A stretch of DNA of 64,000 nucleotides, taken from the NCBI GenBank assembly GCA_944326545.1, contig CALVEH010000004.1, forward strand, positions 1-64,000, given 5' to 3'. This document shows, piece after piece, positions 46,642 to 55,919 of the stretch (position 1 is its first letter; every line of letters begins with the position of its first letter). Both the position numbers and the translations under genes were made by a program. Under the pieces are notes generated by a model. The model was not told where the DNA came from. It did no database searches and saw only the letters and a list, made by a program, of their open reading frames with translations. This stretch comes from Candidatus Gastranaerophilales bacterium. GTDB taxonomy: Bacteria > Cyanobacteriota > Vampirovibrionia > Gastranaerophilales > Gastranaerophilaceae.

Positions 46642-48039
46642 GTGATTACCCCCATACAAAACATAAATTTACATAAAAATAAAAAGATTCAGCCTCAAAC
46701 AAAAATTCAAAACACAAAAACTTTTGAAGCCAAAACTCTGAATCTGAACAGTATGCCTTCTTATAAATATCAAGTATCTTTTGGAATGAATGACGAAAAC
46801 TCTATCAAAAAATATTTGGAAGAAAGAGCAGCAAAATTAGAAAGACAAGGCCTTGAGTATCACAAATTAACTAAAAAAGATTTAGATAACATTGAAGGAA
46901 TACAAAAAGGCATAAAAATTTTTGAAAATCTTTCAATGAAACAAATTAATCTTATTGCAGAAACCTTAAAAGAAATACCCATACAAAGGGGCTGTTACAA
47001 TATGTGCGTGCACTGTTACGCACAAGCAATGCCTCCGTCTTATCAAAAAACAGAAAACAAAATAAACAAAATATCTTTTGAAGATTTTGAAAATTTATAT
47101 AAAGGTTTTAAAGAACTTAATAACAGATTAGGTTTCAATATTTTTCAAAGCCAAGATGACGGTTATTGTACATTATTTCACGACTCTGATTCTTCGATAA
47201 TTTATTTAGAAGATAAAAACGGCAAAACATACGATTACATTGATTTATCAAAAATGGTAAATGAAGTAACAGGATTGCCTGTTTTATTCGACACAGCAGG
47301 CTGGAATATACAAGATAAAAAAACACAAAAAAGAATGGAAAAATTAGTAGAAAAAGCCATAAATTCAAACGATTATAACTTTTTAAAATTTAACATTTCT
47401 GCAAACCCCTTTCATTCTTTATACAGCCGTTCATTAAAACACTACAATGAAAACAATGTTGAAAAAGAAGAAAAATTCAGAAATATTTATACAACAAGAA
47501 TGGCAAATGTTTTGTTTACGTTGTCGCCTTTACTTGAAAAACATGACGTAAACTTTATAGCCAGAGCCTTACCTAACGATATGGATGATGTTGACGGGTA
47601 CAGGGAAAACGACCTCATTGATTTGTACAATGAAATTTTTGCTAAACTGGCAAAAATGTACAAAGATGATTTTGAAAGCGGTAATAAAAAAGTAATAAAA
47701 AACAAAGAACAAATAGGGAAATATCTATTAGATTACCAATCTAAATTAAAAGAAATTACTACATTTTTAGGTGTTAGTGGCAGACTCACAAACATAGTTA
47801 AAGACAAAAAAAATGAAGTTTATCAAAACAGCAAAATTCGTGAATTCAACAACAGTCGCTACGCAGCAAAACACTTTGAAAACGGCATTATAGACATTAA
47901 CGGAAAATACTATCTAACTAACTGGCACGAATCTTACAAAACAGATATTCAATTGAACTATGAAAACAAAGATAAACAAACAGCAGATATAAACCCTAAT
48001 TTGAGAAGAAAAAAAATCAACAAAAACATGTTAAATTAA
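46642..48039 (+). CDS. Radical SAM-like protein with N-terminal SFG motif
   Basis: 465 residues starting at GTG 46642 (no ATG or ribosome site nearby; the start is uncertain). A 50-residue Asn/Lys/Gln-rich N-terminus carries YQVSFGMND at 43-51. The CxxxCxxC cluster motif CYNMCVHC is at about 117-124, as in radical SAM enzymes. It is followed by a barrel-like region with DDGYCTLFHDSD, GLPVLFDTAGWN and FLKFNISANP. The C-terminal part is charged and unrecognised. A SAM-dependent radical reaction is likely; the substrate is unknown. Neighbours (gmk, rpmI) give no hint. Confidence 0.7.
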   Translation: MITPIQNINLHKNKKIQPQTKIQNTKTFEAKTLNLNSMPSYKYQVSFGMNDENSIKKYLEERAAKLERQGLEYHKLTKKDLDNIEGIQKGIKIFENLSMKQINLIAETLKEIPIQRGCYNMCVHCYAQAMPPSYQKTENKINKISFEDFENLYKGFKELNNRLGFNIFQSQDDGYCTLFHDSDSSIIYLEDKNGKTYDYIDLSKMVNEVTGLPVLFDTAGWNIQDKKTQKRMEKLVEKAINSNDYNFLKFNISANPFHSLYSRSLKHYNENNVEKEEKFRNIYTTRMANVLFTLSPLLEKHDVNFIARALPNDMDDVDGYRENDLIDLYNEIFAKLAKMYKDDFESGNKKVIKNKEQIGKYLLDYQSKLKEITTFLGVSGRLTNIVKDKKNEVYQNSKIREFNNSRYAAKHFENGIIDINGKYYLTNWHESYKTDIQLNYENKDKQTADINPNLRRKKINKNMLN

Positions 48040-48066
48040 ATTAACACTTACAAGGTCAAAAGGCTT

Positions 48067-48092
48067 TCCATGCTTGCATGGATTTCTTTTTT
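48067..48092 (+). terminator. Terminator or attenuator upstream of rpmI
   Basis: TCCATG-CTTG-CATGGA followed by TTTCTTTTTT, 28 bases after the radical SAM stop. Confidence 0.75.
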
Positions 48093-48099
48093 GCATACA

Positions 48100-48214
48100 A
48101 TTAATGTACAAAGGGTTATTGTGGACGGCATGTCACAATAGCTCGGGAAATAAAAACAGAGCTGCGGTTCAAAGTGGTTCACCACCCGTAAGTTCAGACT
48201 TTGAAAGGAGAAAA
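48100..48214 (+). promoter_or_regulatory. Structured leader of rpmI-rplT, probable L20-type autoregulatory region
   Basis: TTCAAAGT pairs with ACTTTGAA just before the AAAGGAG ribosome site of rpmI, enclosing a GTGG-TTCA-CCAC hairpin. Position and pairing fit an autogenous L20 control element; I could not match a known consensus exactly. Confidence 0.55.
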
Positions 48215-48218
48215 AACT

Positions 48219-48428
48219 ATGCCAAAAATGAAAACACACCGCGCGGCTGCAAAACGTTACAAAGTAACAGCAAGCGGCAAAATCATGAGACTTTCTGCAG
48301 GTAAAAAACACTTACTTCAACACAAGTCTGCTGACAGAAAAAGAAGAATGACAGGCTTATGCGAAGTATCTGAAACACATTTGGATTTAATTTCCAAAGA
48401 ATTACCGTACAAAAAATATTCAAGATAA
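48219..48428 (+). CDS. rpmI: 50S ribosomal protein L35
   Basis: 69 residues from ATG 48219 (AAAGGAG eight bases upstream). MPKMKTHRAAAKRYKVTASGKI and the KRRMTG segment are diagnostic. Basic. Followed 13 bases later by rplT. infC, which often precedes this pair, is not adjacent. Confidence 0.96.
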   Translation: MPKMKTHRAAAKRYKVTASGKIMRLSAGKKHLLQHKSADRKRRMTGLCEVSETHLDLISKELPYKKYSR

Positions 48429-48441
48429 GGAAGGTTAAAAA

Positions 48442-48792
48442 ATGAGAGTAAAACGCGGAAACGTCTTAAGAAAAAGACATAAAAAAATATTAAAATTAGC
48501 TAAAGGCTTTATCGGCGCAAGAAGCAGAATCTTCAAAGTTGCTAATACTGCTGTAATGAAAAAACTTAAATATCAATACAGAGACAGACGCAACAGAAAA
48601 AGAAATATGCGTCGTTTGTGGATTGTTAGAATCAACGCTGCTGTTAGACAACACGGCTTGAGCTATTCTAAATTTATGAACGCATTGAAAAAAGCTGATA
48701 TCCAAGTAAACAGAAAAATGTTAGCTGAGATGGCTGTTAAAGAACCTGAAGCTTTCTCTGTTATCGTTGAATCAGCTAAAGCTAAAGCATAA
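48442..48792 (+). CDS. rplT: 50S ribosomal protein L20
   Basis: 116 residues, full length. [44 protein letters not shown] and the C-terminal globular domain [26 protein letters not shown]. Binds 23S rRNA early in assembly and represses its own operon in bacteria studied. Cotranscribed with rpmI, terminator at 48817. Confidence 0.97.
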   Translation: MRVKRGNVLRKRHKKILKLAKGFIGARSRIFKVANTAVMKKLKYQYRDRRNRKRNMRRLWIVRINAAVRQHGLSYSKFMNALKKADIQVNRKMLAEMAVKEPEAFSVIVESAKAKA

Positions 48793-48816
48793 TAAAAACT
48801 AATTTTAAAAGTTCAC

Positions 48817-48856
48817 AAAAATACTCCGTTTGTTCCTGACAAATGGAGTATTTTTA
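48817..48856 (+). terminator. Terminator of rpmI-rplT
   Basis: AAAATACTCCGTTTGT paired with ACAAATGGAGTATTTT, followed by TATTAT. Its tail merges with the -10 of the next gene. Confidence 0.88.
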
Positions 48857-48871
48857 TTATAATATTTAATT

Positions 48872-49408
48872 ATGAAAAAATTAGTTTTAACAATTTTGTC
48901 TTTTCTCATAATGTTGCCTGCCTCTGCATTGGTGCTTGAAGGTAATGCTCAAATTAATGCAGAACTGGCTAGAGAAGAAACTTTTAGCAACATTAATTAC
49001 GCTCTTGGTCCTAACGAATTTAGAGACTATTGGACTGATCCAAATTATATGTCTAACTATAATTCTATGAAAAATGGAGTTCATAAAGTTGGTAACAGAT
49101 ATTTGGCAATGTTTTCTGATGGAACTTATGGCGTAAGATATGAAAATGACCCTTATCACAATTATTACTACAGTGAAACAGGATCTTTATTTAAAGTAGA
49201 TGTATTAAACAAACCTTTTAATGTATATCCACACCGCTCAGTTGCTTATAACAAATACGGGGCTTTTAAAAATGCAACTTATGTAGTTTCTCAAAAAGAA
49301 CAATTTATGTATGACTCAAAACAAAACCTAATCGGTCATTGGATTGATAACGCTTGTTACGATGAACAAGGCTCTGTTTTGATGTTGCGTAAAAGAGTTG
49401 AGAAATGA
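48872..49408 (+). CDS. Secreted protein of unknown function
   Basis: 178 residues. Clear signal peptide (MKKLVLTILSFLIMLPASA, cleavage near residue 19-20). The mature part is rich in Tyr and Asn with antiparallel-type segments (NRYLAMFSDGTYGVRYENDP, YYYSETGSLFKVDVLNKPF, YNKYGAFKNATYVVSQKEQFMYDSKQNLIGHWI) resembling toxin-immunity or MORN-like beta repeats. No family assigned. TATAAT (48858-48863) lies eight bases before the ATG with no ribosome site, so the mRNA may be leaderless. Overlaps birA by four bases (ATGA). Confidence 0.78.
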   Translation: MKKLVLTILSFLIMLPASALVLEGNAQINAELAREETFSNINYALGPNEFRDYWTDPNYMSNYNSMKNGVHKVGNRYLAMFSDGTYGVRYENDPYHNYYYSETGSLFKVDVLNKPFNVYPHRSVAYNKYGAFKNATYVVSQKEQFMYDSKQNLIGHWIDNACYDEQGSVLMLRKRVEK

Positions 49409-50127
49409 AAATTTTAAAATTTGATTGCATAGACTCTACAAATACTTACGGCAAATCTAATTTTGACAATTTAGATGACAAAACTGTTATTATCTCTGAT
49501 GAACAAACTCAAGGCAGAGGTAGATTTAACAGAACTTGGATTTCTCAAGACTGCGATAATATCTATCTGTCTTTAATTTTAAAACCAGAAAAAAAAGACT
49601 ATTTAGCCAATCTTACTCAATACATGAGCGTTATTGCAGCCAAAACAATAGAAACTTATAATGTAACACCGCAAATAAAATGGCCAAATGATGTAATGAT
49701 AAATAACAAAAAAATTTGCGGTATTTTATGTGAAGGGGTTATAAAAAATAATAAATTGTCAGGTGTTGTATTAGGAATAGGTATAAATTTAAACGCTAAC
49801 GAAAAAATATTAGAAATAATAAATAAACCTGCAACATCTTTAAACATAGAAACAAAACAAAAAATAGAAAAAGATTTGTTTTTAAAAAATTTTCTTGATA
49901 ATTTTTTTGAAAATTATGAACAAACTACGCAAAAAGGTTTTGAAAGTTTTGAACAGGATTATATAAAATACACAAACTTTCTTGGAAAAACCGTGTTTAT
50001 CCAACAACGAGACAACGACACAAGAAAAGAATACACAGCAAAAGCCATCGATAAAAATGGAAACCTTATTGTTTTAAATCAAAATAACGAACAAGAAATT
50101 ATATATAGCGGTGACTTAATTTATTGA
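49405..50127 (+). CDS. birA: Biotin-acetyl-CoA-carboxylase ligase
   Basis: 240 residues, the single-function form with no N-terminal DNA-binding domain. FDCIDSTNTYGKSN, the biotin-binding loop TQGRGRFNRTWIS, IKWPNDVMINNKKICGIL and GIGINLN are diagnostic. The C-terminal SH3-like domain (about 190-240) is present. Attaches biotin to the carboxyl carrier protein; without a helix-turn-helix it cannot repress bioB at 4578. Coupled by ATGA overlap to the secreted protein, an unusual pairing. Confidence 0.92.
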   Translation: MKILKFDCIDSTNTYGKSNFDNLDDKTVIISDEQTQGRGRFNRTWISQDCDNIYLSLILKPEKKDYLANLTQYMSVIAAKTIETYNVTPQIKWPNDVMINNKKICGILCEGVIKNNKLSGVVLGIGINLNANEKILEIINKPATSLNIETKQKIEKDLFLKNFLDNFFENYEQTTQKGFESFEQDYIKYTNFLGKTVFIQQRDNDTRKEYTAKAIDKNGNLIVLNQNNEQEIIYSGDLIY

Positions 50128-50170
50128 ATATTGTAATATTATTTTATACAACTTGAAAAAAGGAAGAATT

Positions 50171-50461
50171 ATGCAAGAAAACAGATCTGAAAACAAAATT
50201 ATAATAACCGTTTCAGGTGTTGACAGAATAGGTATTGTAGCAAAAGTTGCAAATGTACTTGCAGAATACAAAGTAAACATCGAAGATATAAAACAATCTA
50301 TCATGCAAGATTATTTTGTAATGTTTTTGCTTGGAAATATTTCTCAATCAGAAAAATCTTTTAAAGAAATAAAAGAAGCTTTACAAAAAGCAGGTGAAGA
50401 ACTACAAATGGAAATTTGGGTTCAAAAAAAACAAATTTTTGACAAAATGCACAATATTTAA
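50171..50461 (+). CDS. ACT domain protein, UPF0237 family
   Basis: 96 residues from ATG 50171 (AGGAAG upstream). One ACT domain: IITVSGVDRIGIVAKVANVLAEYKVNIEDI and FVMFLLGNIS. Small stand-alone ACT proteins of this family typically sit next to UPF0210 genes, as here. Probably an amino-acid or small-ligand sensor. Separated from the UPF0210 gene by a structured leader. Confidence 0.88.
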   Translation: MQENRSENKIIITVSGVDRIGIVAKVANVLAEYKVNIEDIKQSIMQDYFVMFLLGNISQSEKSFKEIKEALQKAGEELQMEIWVQKKQIFDKMHNI

Positions 50462-50634
50462 TAATAGGATGTTCGAGAAAAATTTGCGATAAGGAACGTG
50501 AGCAAATTTTTTGAGTGACACATTGAAAAGGTGAGTCTTTGAGCTTCGAAGGCTCGAAGCAAGGACTCCGTTAAGGGTTGACTAAACGTCAAGCCTTAAT
50601 GGATGGAAAGACGACACTAGATTAGGAAGAAAAA
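50462..50634 (+). promoter_or_regulatory. Structured leader upstream of the UPF0210 gene, with motif shared with rplJ
   Basis: In order: hairpin AAAAATTTGC/GCAAATTTTTT, TTGAAAAGGTGAG (50523-50535), hairpin GCTTCGA-AGGC-TCGAAGC, long hairpin CCGTTAAGG.TTGAC/GTCAA.CCTTAATGG, and CGACACTAGATTA (50612-50624) ten bases before the ATG. Both 13-mers recur in the rplJ leader at 22384-22442. Confidence 0.65.
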
Positions 50635-52002
50635 ATGAGTTATATAAACGCTGATTCAATACTTGAAACTATAGACATGATTCGTGTTCATCATCTTGAT
50701 ATAAGAACAGTAACACTTGCTTTAAGCTTACGTGATTGTTGCGACCCTGACGTAAAAGTTGTTGGTGAAAAAATTTACAACAAAATCACTCATTATGCAA
50801 AAAATCTTGTGTCTATGGCAAATGAAATTGAAGAAGAATACTCTATTCCTATTATTAACAAAAGAATTTCTGTTACACCAATTTCTCTTGTTGGAGAATC
50901 TTGTAAAGAATACGATTATGTTCATCTTGCAAAAGTTCTTGATAAAGCAGCGCAAGAAGTTGGAGTTAATTTTGTAGGAGGCTTTGGAGCACTCGTTGAA
51001 AAAGGCTGCACAAAAGGCGATATTGCTCTTATTGAAAGTATTCCGGAAGCTCTTAAACAAACAGAAAGAATATGTTCATCTGTTAACGTTGCAAGTTCAA
51101 AAGCCGGAATAAACATGGATGCTGTTTTAAAAATGGGTAAAACCATTAAAAAAGCAGCAGAATTAACCTCTGATAGAGATGGTATCGGAGCTGCAAAGCT
51201 TGTTTGTTTCTGTAACGTACCAGGAGACAATCCTTTTATGGCAGGAGCTTTTCATGGATATGGCGAACCTGAATGTGCTTTAAACATCGGTGTTTCAGGC
51301 CCAGGGGTTGTCAGAGCAGCCATAGAATCTTTGCCAGAAGGTACAAACTTTAGCGAAATGGCAAACAAAATAAAACAAATTGCTTTTAAAATTACATCAA
51401 CCGGTGAACTCGTTGGTAGAGAAATGGCTCAAAGAATGAATCTTCCTTTTGGTATTATAGATCTTTCTTTAGCTCCAACACCTGAAATTGGAGACAGCGT
51501 TGCAGGAATATTCCAAGCAATGGGTCTTGAACACGCAGGGGCTCACGGAACAACTGCCGCTCTTGCTATGTTAAACGATGCTGTTAAAAAAGGCGGTATT
51601 ATGGCAAGTTCTCACGTTGGCGGTTTATCAGGTGCTTTTATTCCTGTTTCTGAAGATGCAGGAATGATAGATGCAGCAACAAGAGGTTGTTTAACTTTTG
51701 ACAAACTTGAAGCTATGACATCTGTTTGTTCTGTTGGTCTTGATATGATAGCTATCCCAGGTGATACTTCAGCAGACACAATTTCTGGAATAATTGCAGA
51801 TGAAATGGCAATCGGTATGATTAATAAAAAAACAACAGCAGTGAGAGTTATCCCTGCACCTAACAAAAAAGTTGGTGACAAAGTTGTATTTGGCGGATTG
51901 CTTGGAGAAGCTCCAATAATGCCGATTAATACATTGTCATCAAGCAAATTTGTACAAAGAGGCGGAAGAATCCCGGCTCCTATACACAGTTTGAACAATT
52001 AA
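50635..52002 (+). CDS. UPF0210 (DUF711/PFL) family protein
   Basis: 455 residues, full length. [31 protein letters not shown] at the N-terminus, [43 protein letters not shown], and the C-terminal [12 protein letters not shown] are conserved in this family of glycyl-radical-fold-like proteins. Biochemical function not established. Pairs with the ACT protein at 50171. Ends with a four-base overlap with a convergent gene. Confidence 0.92.
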   Translation: MSYINADSILETIDMIRVHHLDIRTVTLALSLRDCCDPDVKVVGEKIYNKITHYAKNLVSMANEIEEEYSIPIINKRISVTPISLVGESCKEYDYVHLAKVLDKAAQEVGVNFVGGFGALVEKGCTKGDIALIESIPEALKQTERICSSVNVASSKAGINMDAVLKMGKTIKKAAELTSDRDGIGAAKLVCFCNVPGDNPFMAGAFHGYGEPECALNIGVSGPGVVRAAIESLPEGTNFSEMANKIKQIAFKITSTGELVGREMAQRMNLPFGIIDLSLAPTPEIGDSVAGIFQAMGLEHAGAHGTTAALAMLNDAVKKGGIMASSHVGGLSGAFIPVSEDAGMIDAATRGCLTFDKLEAMTSVCSVGLDMIAIPGDTSADTISGIIADEMAIGMINKKTTAVRVIPAPNKKVGDKVVFGGLLGEAPIMPINTLSSSKFVQRGGRIPAPIHSLNN

Positions 52003-52520
52003 TCTTCTTTTATTGTTCCTACAACGTTATAAGCATAAGCAACCAAAGCGCCCAAAGCTACACCGGGTAGAATAAAATGAGAATAAGGTCTTTGTTGTCT
52101 TACTGCATTTTTGATGTTTGCTATAGTAATATTTTTCGAAGCTTGCATTCTTGCAGCCAAGTCATTAACAAGATTTTTTACATTTTCTTGAACTTCTTGA
52201 GGTGCTTTTTTAATAGCATTTTTTGCAGTTTTAATTTGCTGTGTTGTTTCTGCTTTAGCTCTTTTTATAAATAATTTTAACGCTTCATTTTCTTTGTCTG
52301 ATTTAAAAGTTTCTTGAGCTTTTTCGATTATAGCTTTTTTCACAGCCTTCATATTGTCTTCTTTAATAACATCAGATTTATTAAACAAAACATAATCCAT
52401 TTCAGGCTTATAAACAGGTAAAGCATATCTCACGGCAAGACCGGCTGCACCCCCAACCGCCATAGCTGCGGGTATGCTTACGTTTTTAGGTTCTGTTGTA
52501 TTAATTACAGAAACTTGCAT
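51999..52520 (-). CDS. Double-anchor membrane protein of unknown function
   Basis: 173 residues. N-terminal Gly/Ala segment ([21 protein letters not shown], about 15-35), helical Lys-rich centre (about 60-140) and C-terminal segment ([19 protein letters not shown]). Same plan as the protein at 33060. No motif or family recognised. Transcribed alone, convergent with the UPF0210 gene. Confidence 0.75.
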   Translation of the reverse strand: MQVSVINTTEPKNVSIPAAMAVGGAAGLAVRYALPVYKPEMDYVLFNKSDVIKEDNMKAVKKAIIEKAQETFKSDKENEALKLFIKRAKAETTQQIKTAKNAIKKAPQEVQENVKNLVNDLAARMQASKNITIANIKNAVRQQRPYSHFILPGVALGALVAYAYNVVGTIKED

Positions 52521-52653
52521 TAGTCTTACCTATAAATTCTCTTCTTAAAAAATTGGATAAACCTTGTGTACAAAGGATTTAAGTCCTTTTTACAAGCGTT
52601 AATTTAAATTTTTTATATTGTATCACCGCATAATGAGTGTGTCAACACTATAT

Positions 52654-54156
52654 TTAGTTAGTTCCATCAGAATTAACAGAATTTAATAAATACTGTTCAA
52701 GCCCTGATTTTATTGATTCTGCGGCCTTTTGTCTAAAATCTTTATCTAACAATAATTTATATTCTTCAGGATGAATCATGTATGCAACTTCAATTAAAAC
52801 AGATAAAGGCATGGTCGGACGAGTCATTACAAAACTGCATTTGCTCACTCCGTCATCTTTTGTACCAAGTTTTTGAGTTATTACATCTCTCATTGTTTTT
52901 GCAAGTTGCGCTGATTCTTTGTTATAAAAAAATACAGAAGTTCCATGTTTTTTAAAAGGATCAGCTCCGTCAGCAAGAGCATTTGAATGAATACTTATAC
53001 AAATTAAAGAATCTGCTTGTTTAGCTATTTTTACCCTATCATACAAGGGAACATTTATATCTTCTGTTCTTGTTAAAACAACTTTTGCTCCGGCATCTTC
53101 AAGAACTTTTTGAAGTCTTTTTACAACATCCAAATTAATTTCTTTTTCTTTCGTGCCTGTAGGTCCTATTGCACCTGCGTCATCACCACCATGACCTGCA
53201 TCCAAACAGATTATTATATCTTTTAAAGGATTTTCTTTATCTATTTGAGGTGATTTCCTAATTTTTAAAACAAGTTTGTTATCTTCTTGAAAAACTTCAT
53301 AACCCCACAATTTGTTTTTCAACTCTATATAATATGTAGACGTTTTATCTACAGAAACAGAATTAACAGTTAAATTTTTTAAATCACCACTTGTTGGAAA
53401 AGTCATTGTATCAGCAGCATTTTTATCTACGTTATATAACTCCATTTTCAAACCGTTATCTGTTTCTACAATTTTATATGGAATTTGAAAAGATAAATCC
53501 GTTGTTATGTAGTTATACAATTTATCATCTGTTAAAGAAACTTGTGAAACTGTTGCATACATTTTTTCATTAATCGTTGAATAATTAACAACAAAATCAC
53601 TTCTTATCCAAGCGTTTTCTGTTGGTGTTAAAGATACTCTGTAATAATCACCTTTTTTCCCGTTAACCATAAGAACAGTATTTTTATTAAGATGAGTTAT
53701 TCTTTTTGCATTTTCATCAGGCTCAGATCTTAAAGGTGTATTGTTTTTTAAAACTGAAGCATAAATATATTGATTTTCAGGAAATTCTTCTAATGCTGCT
53801 TGCATTGATTTAGAAACTTTTGGAGCAACACGATTAATTATATAAGTAAGAGTATCGTGTTCTTTTTCGTTTTGAGAATCAATTTTAATTTGATTAACTC
53901 CCTCATTTAAGGGTACAACCTGAACAAAAGATCCGTTTTCATAAACTTTTACATCAATATCATTAATTTTTAATTTTGAATCAGGCGTTGTACTGCCAAT
54001 AATAAAAGTAGACTGTGCACTAATTTCGGTATTAAGTGTTTTTGGATAAACAACCTGCAAAGCTTCTGTTTGTAAAGAACAACTCATCAAAATTACAGGC
54101 AATAAAAAACAACTTCTTTTTATAAAATTCTCAAATCTTTGTTTCGTAGTTTTCAT
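52654..54156 (-). CDS. N-acetylmuramoyl-L-alanine amidase with SH3 domain
   Basis: 500 residues. The export signal contains PVILMSCSLQ, possibly a lipobox Cys. N-terminal AMIN-like and beta domains follow, then a bacterial SH3 domain (about 130-190, VLKNNTPLRSEPDENAKRITHLN). The C-terminal amidase_3 catalytic domain has CLDAGHGGDDAGAIG (zinc His), EKEINLDVVKRLQ (zinc Glu), ISIHSNAL, and VLIEVAYMIHPEE in place of the usual GFLSN motif. Cleaves the amide linking stem peptides to peptidoglycan, in the periplasm. Located after lysS but separated by a terminator. Confidence 0.9.
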   Translation of the reverse strand: MKTTKQRFENFIKRSCFLLPVILMSCSLQTEALQVVYPKTLNTEISAQSTFIIGSTTPDSKLKINDIDVKVYENGSFVQVVPLNEGVNQIKIDSQNEKEHDTLTYIINRVAPKVSKSMQAALEEFPENQYIYASVLKNNTPLRSEPDENAKRITHLNKNTVLMVNGKKGDYYRVSLTPTENAWIRSDFVVNYSTINEKMYATVSQVSLTDDKLYNYITTDLSFQIPYKIVETDNGLKMELYNVDKNAADTMTFPTSGDLKNLTVNSVSVDKTSTYYIELKNKLWGYEVFQEDNKLVLKIRKSPQIDKENPLKDIIICLDAGHGGDDAGAIGPTGTKEKEINLDVVKRLQKVLEDAGAKVVLTRTEDINVPLYDRVKIAKQADSLICISIHSNALADGADPFKKHGTSVFFYNKESAQLAKTMRDVITQKLGTKDDGVSKCSFVMTRPTMPLSVLIEVAYMIHPEEYKLLLDKDFRQKAAESIKSGLEQYLLNSVNSDGTN

Positions 54157-54212
54157 ACAAAAATTATTTCAAAAAAAGTTCACTTGTGCAAAAAAGTAAA
54201 AAAAATAAATAA

Positions 54213-54250
54213 AAAAAATCAGGCTTAAATTTTCATTAAGCCTGATTTTA
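54213..54250 (-). terminator. Terminator of lysS
   Basis: AATCAGGCTTAA / TTAAGCCTGATT with eight T on the minus strand, 14 bases after the lysS stop. Confidence 0.9.
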
Positions 54251-54263
54251 TTTGTTTATAAAA

Positions 54264-55766
54264 TTACTTGTTATCTATTGGTCTCATTGTTGGGAATGCT
54301 ATTACGTCTCTAATTGTTTGAGAATCTGTTAATAACATAACCAATCTATCGATACCCATACCCATACCACCTGTTGGAGGCATACCGTATTCAAGTGAAG
54401 TGATAAAGTCTTCATCAAGTTCCATAGCTTCTTCATCACCGTTTGCTTTTGCAAGTGCTTGAGCTTCAAATCTGCTTCTTTGATCGATAGGATCTGTCAA
54501 TTCAGAGAAAGCATTTGCAAGTTCCCAACCGTTGATACGAGTTTCAAAACGTTCTGTTAATCTTGGGTTGTCTCTATGAACTTTTGCAAGAGGTGATATT
54601 TCTCTAGGATAATCAATTATGTGACAAGGTTGAATCAATGAAGGTTCAATTTTATCTTCAAATACAGCTTCAACAACTTGTCCCCAATTCATATCATCAT
54701 CAACAGAAACATGAAGTTTTTTAGCTTCTTCGATAGCTTGTTTTGCGTCATAGATTTCCATAAAGTCAACGCCTGTTGCTTCTTTAATAGCACCTAGCAT
54801 TGTTTTTCTATCCCACGGTGGAGTCAAATCAATTTCGTTTTCGCCATATTTAATTTTCATTGTGCCGAGAACTTCTTGAGCAACATAAGCAACCATGTTT
54901 TCTGTCAAAGTCATCATATCATTGTAATCAGCATAAGCTTGATACAATTCAATCATTGTAAATTCAGGATTGTGACGAGTGTCAATACCTTCGTTTCTGA
55001 AGCATCTGCCTATTTCATAAACTCTTTCAGAAACACCACCTACAATAAGTCTTTTTAAGTAAAGCTCTAAAGCAATTCTTAAAGTAAGACCCATATCTAA
55101 AGCGTTGTGATGAGTTGTAAACGGTCTTGCGTTAGCACCTGAAGCTGTTGTTTGTAAAATAGGAGTTTCAACTTCCAAAAATCCGTTTTTAGCAAGATAT
55201 TCTCTAATTTTTTGAATAATCAAACTTCTTTTTCTGAAAGTATCTCTTACATCTTCATTCATAATCAAATCAACATAACGTTGTCTGTATCTTGTTTCAA
55301 CGTCTGTTAATCCGTGGAATTTTTCAGGTAAAGGAAGCAATGATTTTGAAAGAAGTTTAAAATCAGTAGCTTTGATACTTAACTCGCCTCTTGGTGTTCT
55401 TCTTATTGTTCCTTGGAAGCCTACAATGTCACCAATATCAACAAGTTTAAGAGTTTTAATTTTTTCAGGATCCATATTTTCTTTATGAGAAAATATTTGA
55501 ATTTTTCCTGAAGCATCCATCAAGTCAATAAACATACCGGTGTTTCTGATTGCCATTACTCTACCTGCAACCAAATATTCATCATTTGTTTCTTCACCTG
55601 CTGGTAAATCTTTGTATTTTTCTTGCAAATTTTTTGCAGAAGCATTTTTATCATAAGAATAAGGATAAGGATTAATACCTTTATCAGCTAATTCTGTTAA
55701 TTTTTGAATTCTTGTATTCCTAATAGCATTAAGTGTAGGTGCATTAAGCGTGTTGTTTTCTGACAT
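54264..55766 (-). CDS. lysS: Lysyl-tRNA synthetase (class II)
   Basis: 500 residues from ATG 55766 with AAAGGAA upstream. N-terminal OB-fold anticodon-binding domain (YLVAGRVMAIRNTGMFIDLMDASGKIQIF); class II motifs 1 (FRKRSLIIQKIREYLAKNGFLEVETPIL), 2 (RCFRNEGIDTRHNPEFTMIELY) and 3 (GMGMGIDRLVMLL). Acts on tRNA-Lys. Monocistronic, ending at a strong terminator. Confidence 0.97.
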   Translation of the reverse strand: MSENNTLNAPTLNAIRNTRIQKLTELADKGINPYPYSYDKNASAKNLQEKYKDLPAGEETNDEYLVAGRVMAIRNTGMFIDLMDASGKIQIFSHKENMDPEKIKTLKLVDIGDIVGFQGTIRRTPRGELSIKATDFKLLSKSLLPLPEKFHGLTDVETRYRQRYVDLIMNEDVRDTFRKRSLIIQKIREYLAKNGFLEVETPILQTTASGANARPFTTHHNALDMGLTLRIALELYLKRLIVGGVSERVYEIGRCFRNEGIDTRHNPEFTMIELYQAYADYNDMMTLTENMVAYVAQEVLGTMKIKYGENEIDLTPPWDRKTMLGAIKEATGVDFMEIYDAKQAIEEAKKLHVSVDDDMNWGQVVEAVFEDKIEPSLIQPCHIIDYPREISPLAKVHRDNPRLTERFETRINGWELANAFSELTDPIDQRSRFEAQALAKANGDEEAMELDEDFITSLEYGMPPTGGMGMGIDRLVMLLTDSQTIRDVIAFPTMRPIDNK

Positions 55767-55847
55767 TCTCAATTCCTTTTATTTTATCCATTAATTATAA
55801 TTCTATCATCAAAAAAATTTTATATAAAATGTTCAAAAATTTATGAT

Positions 55848-55874
55848 AAAAAAAAGCCCGCTTTCGCAGGCTCA
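55848..55874 (-). terminator. Terminator of the flagellin gene
   Basis: AGCCTGC-GAAA-GCGGGCT (one mismatch) followed on the minus strand by a T-run of eight or more. Confidence 0.88.
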
Positions 55875-55919
55875 GAAAGAAATACTGTATATATTGTAAC
55901 TGTAAGATTATTTTTCTTA

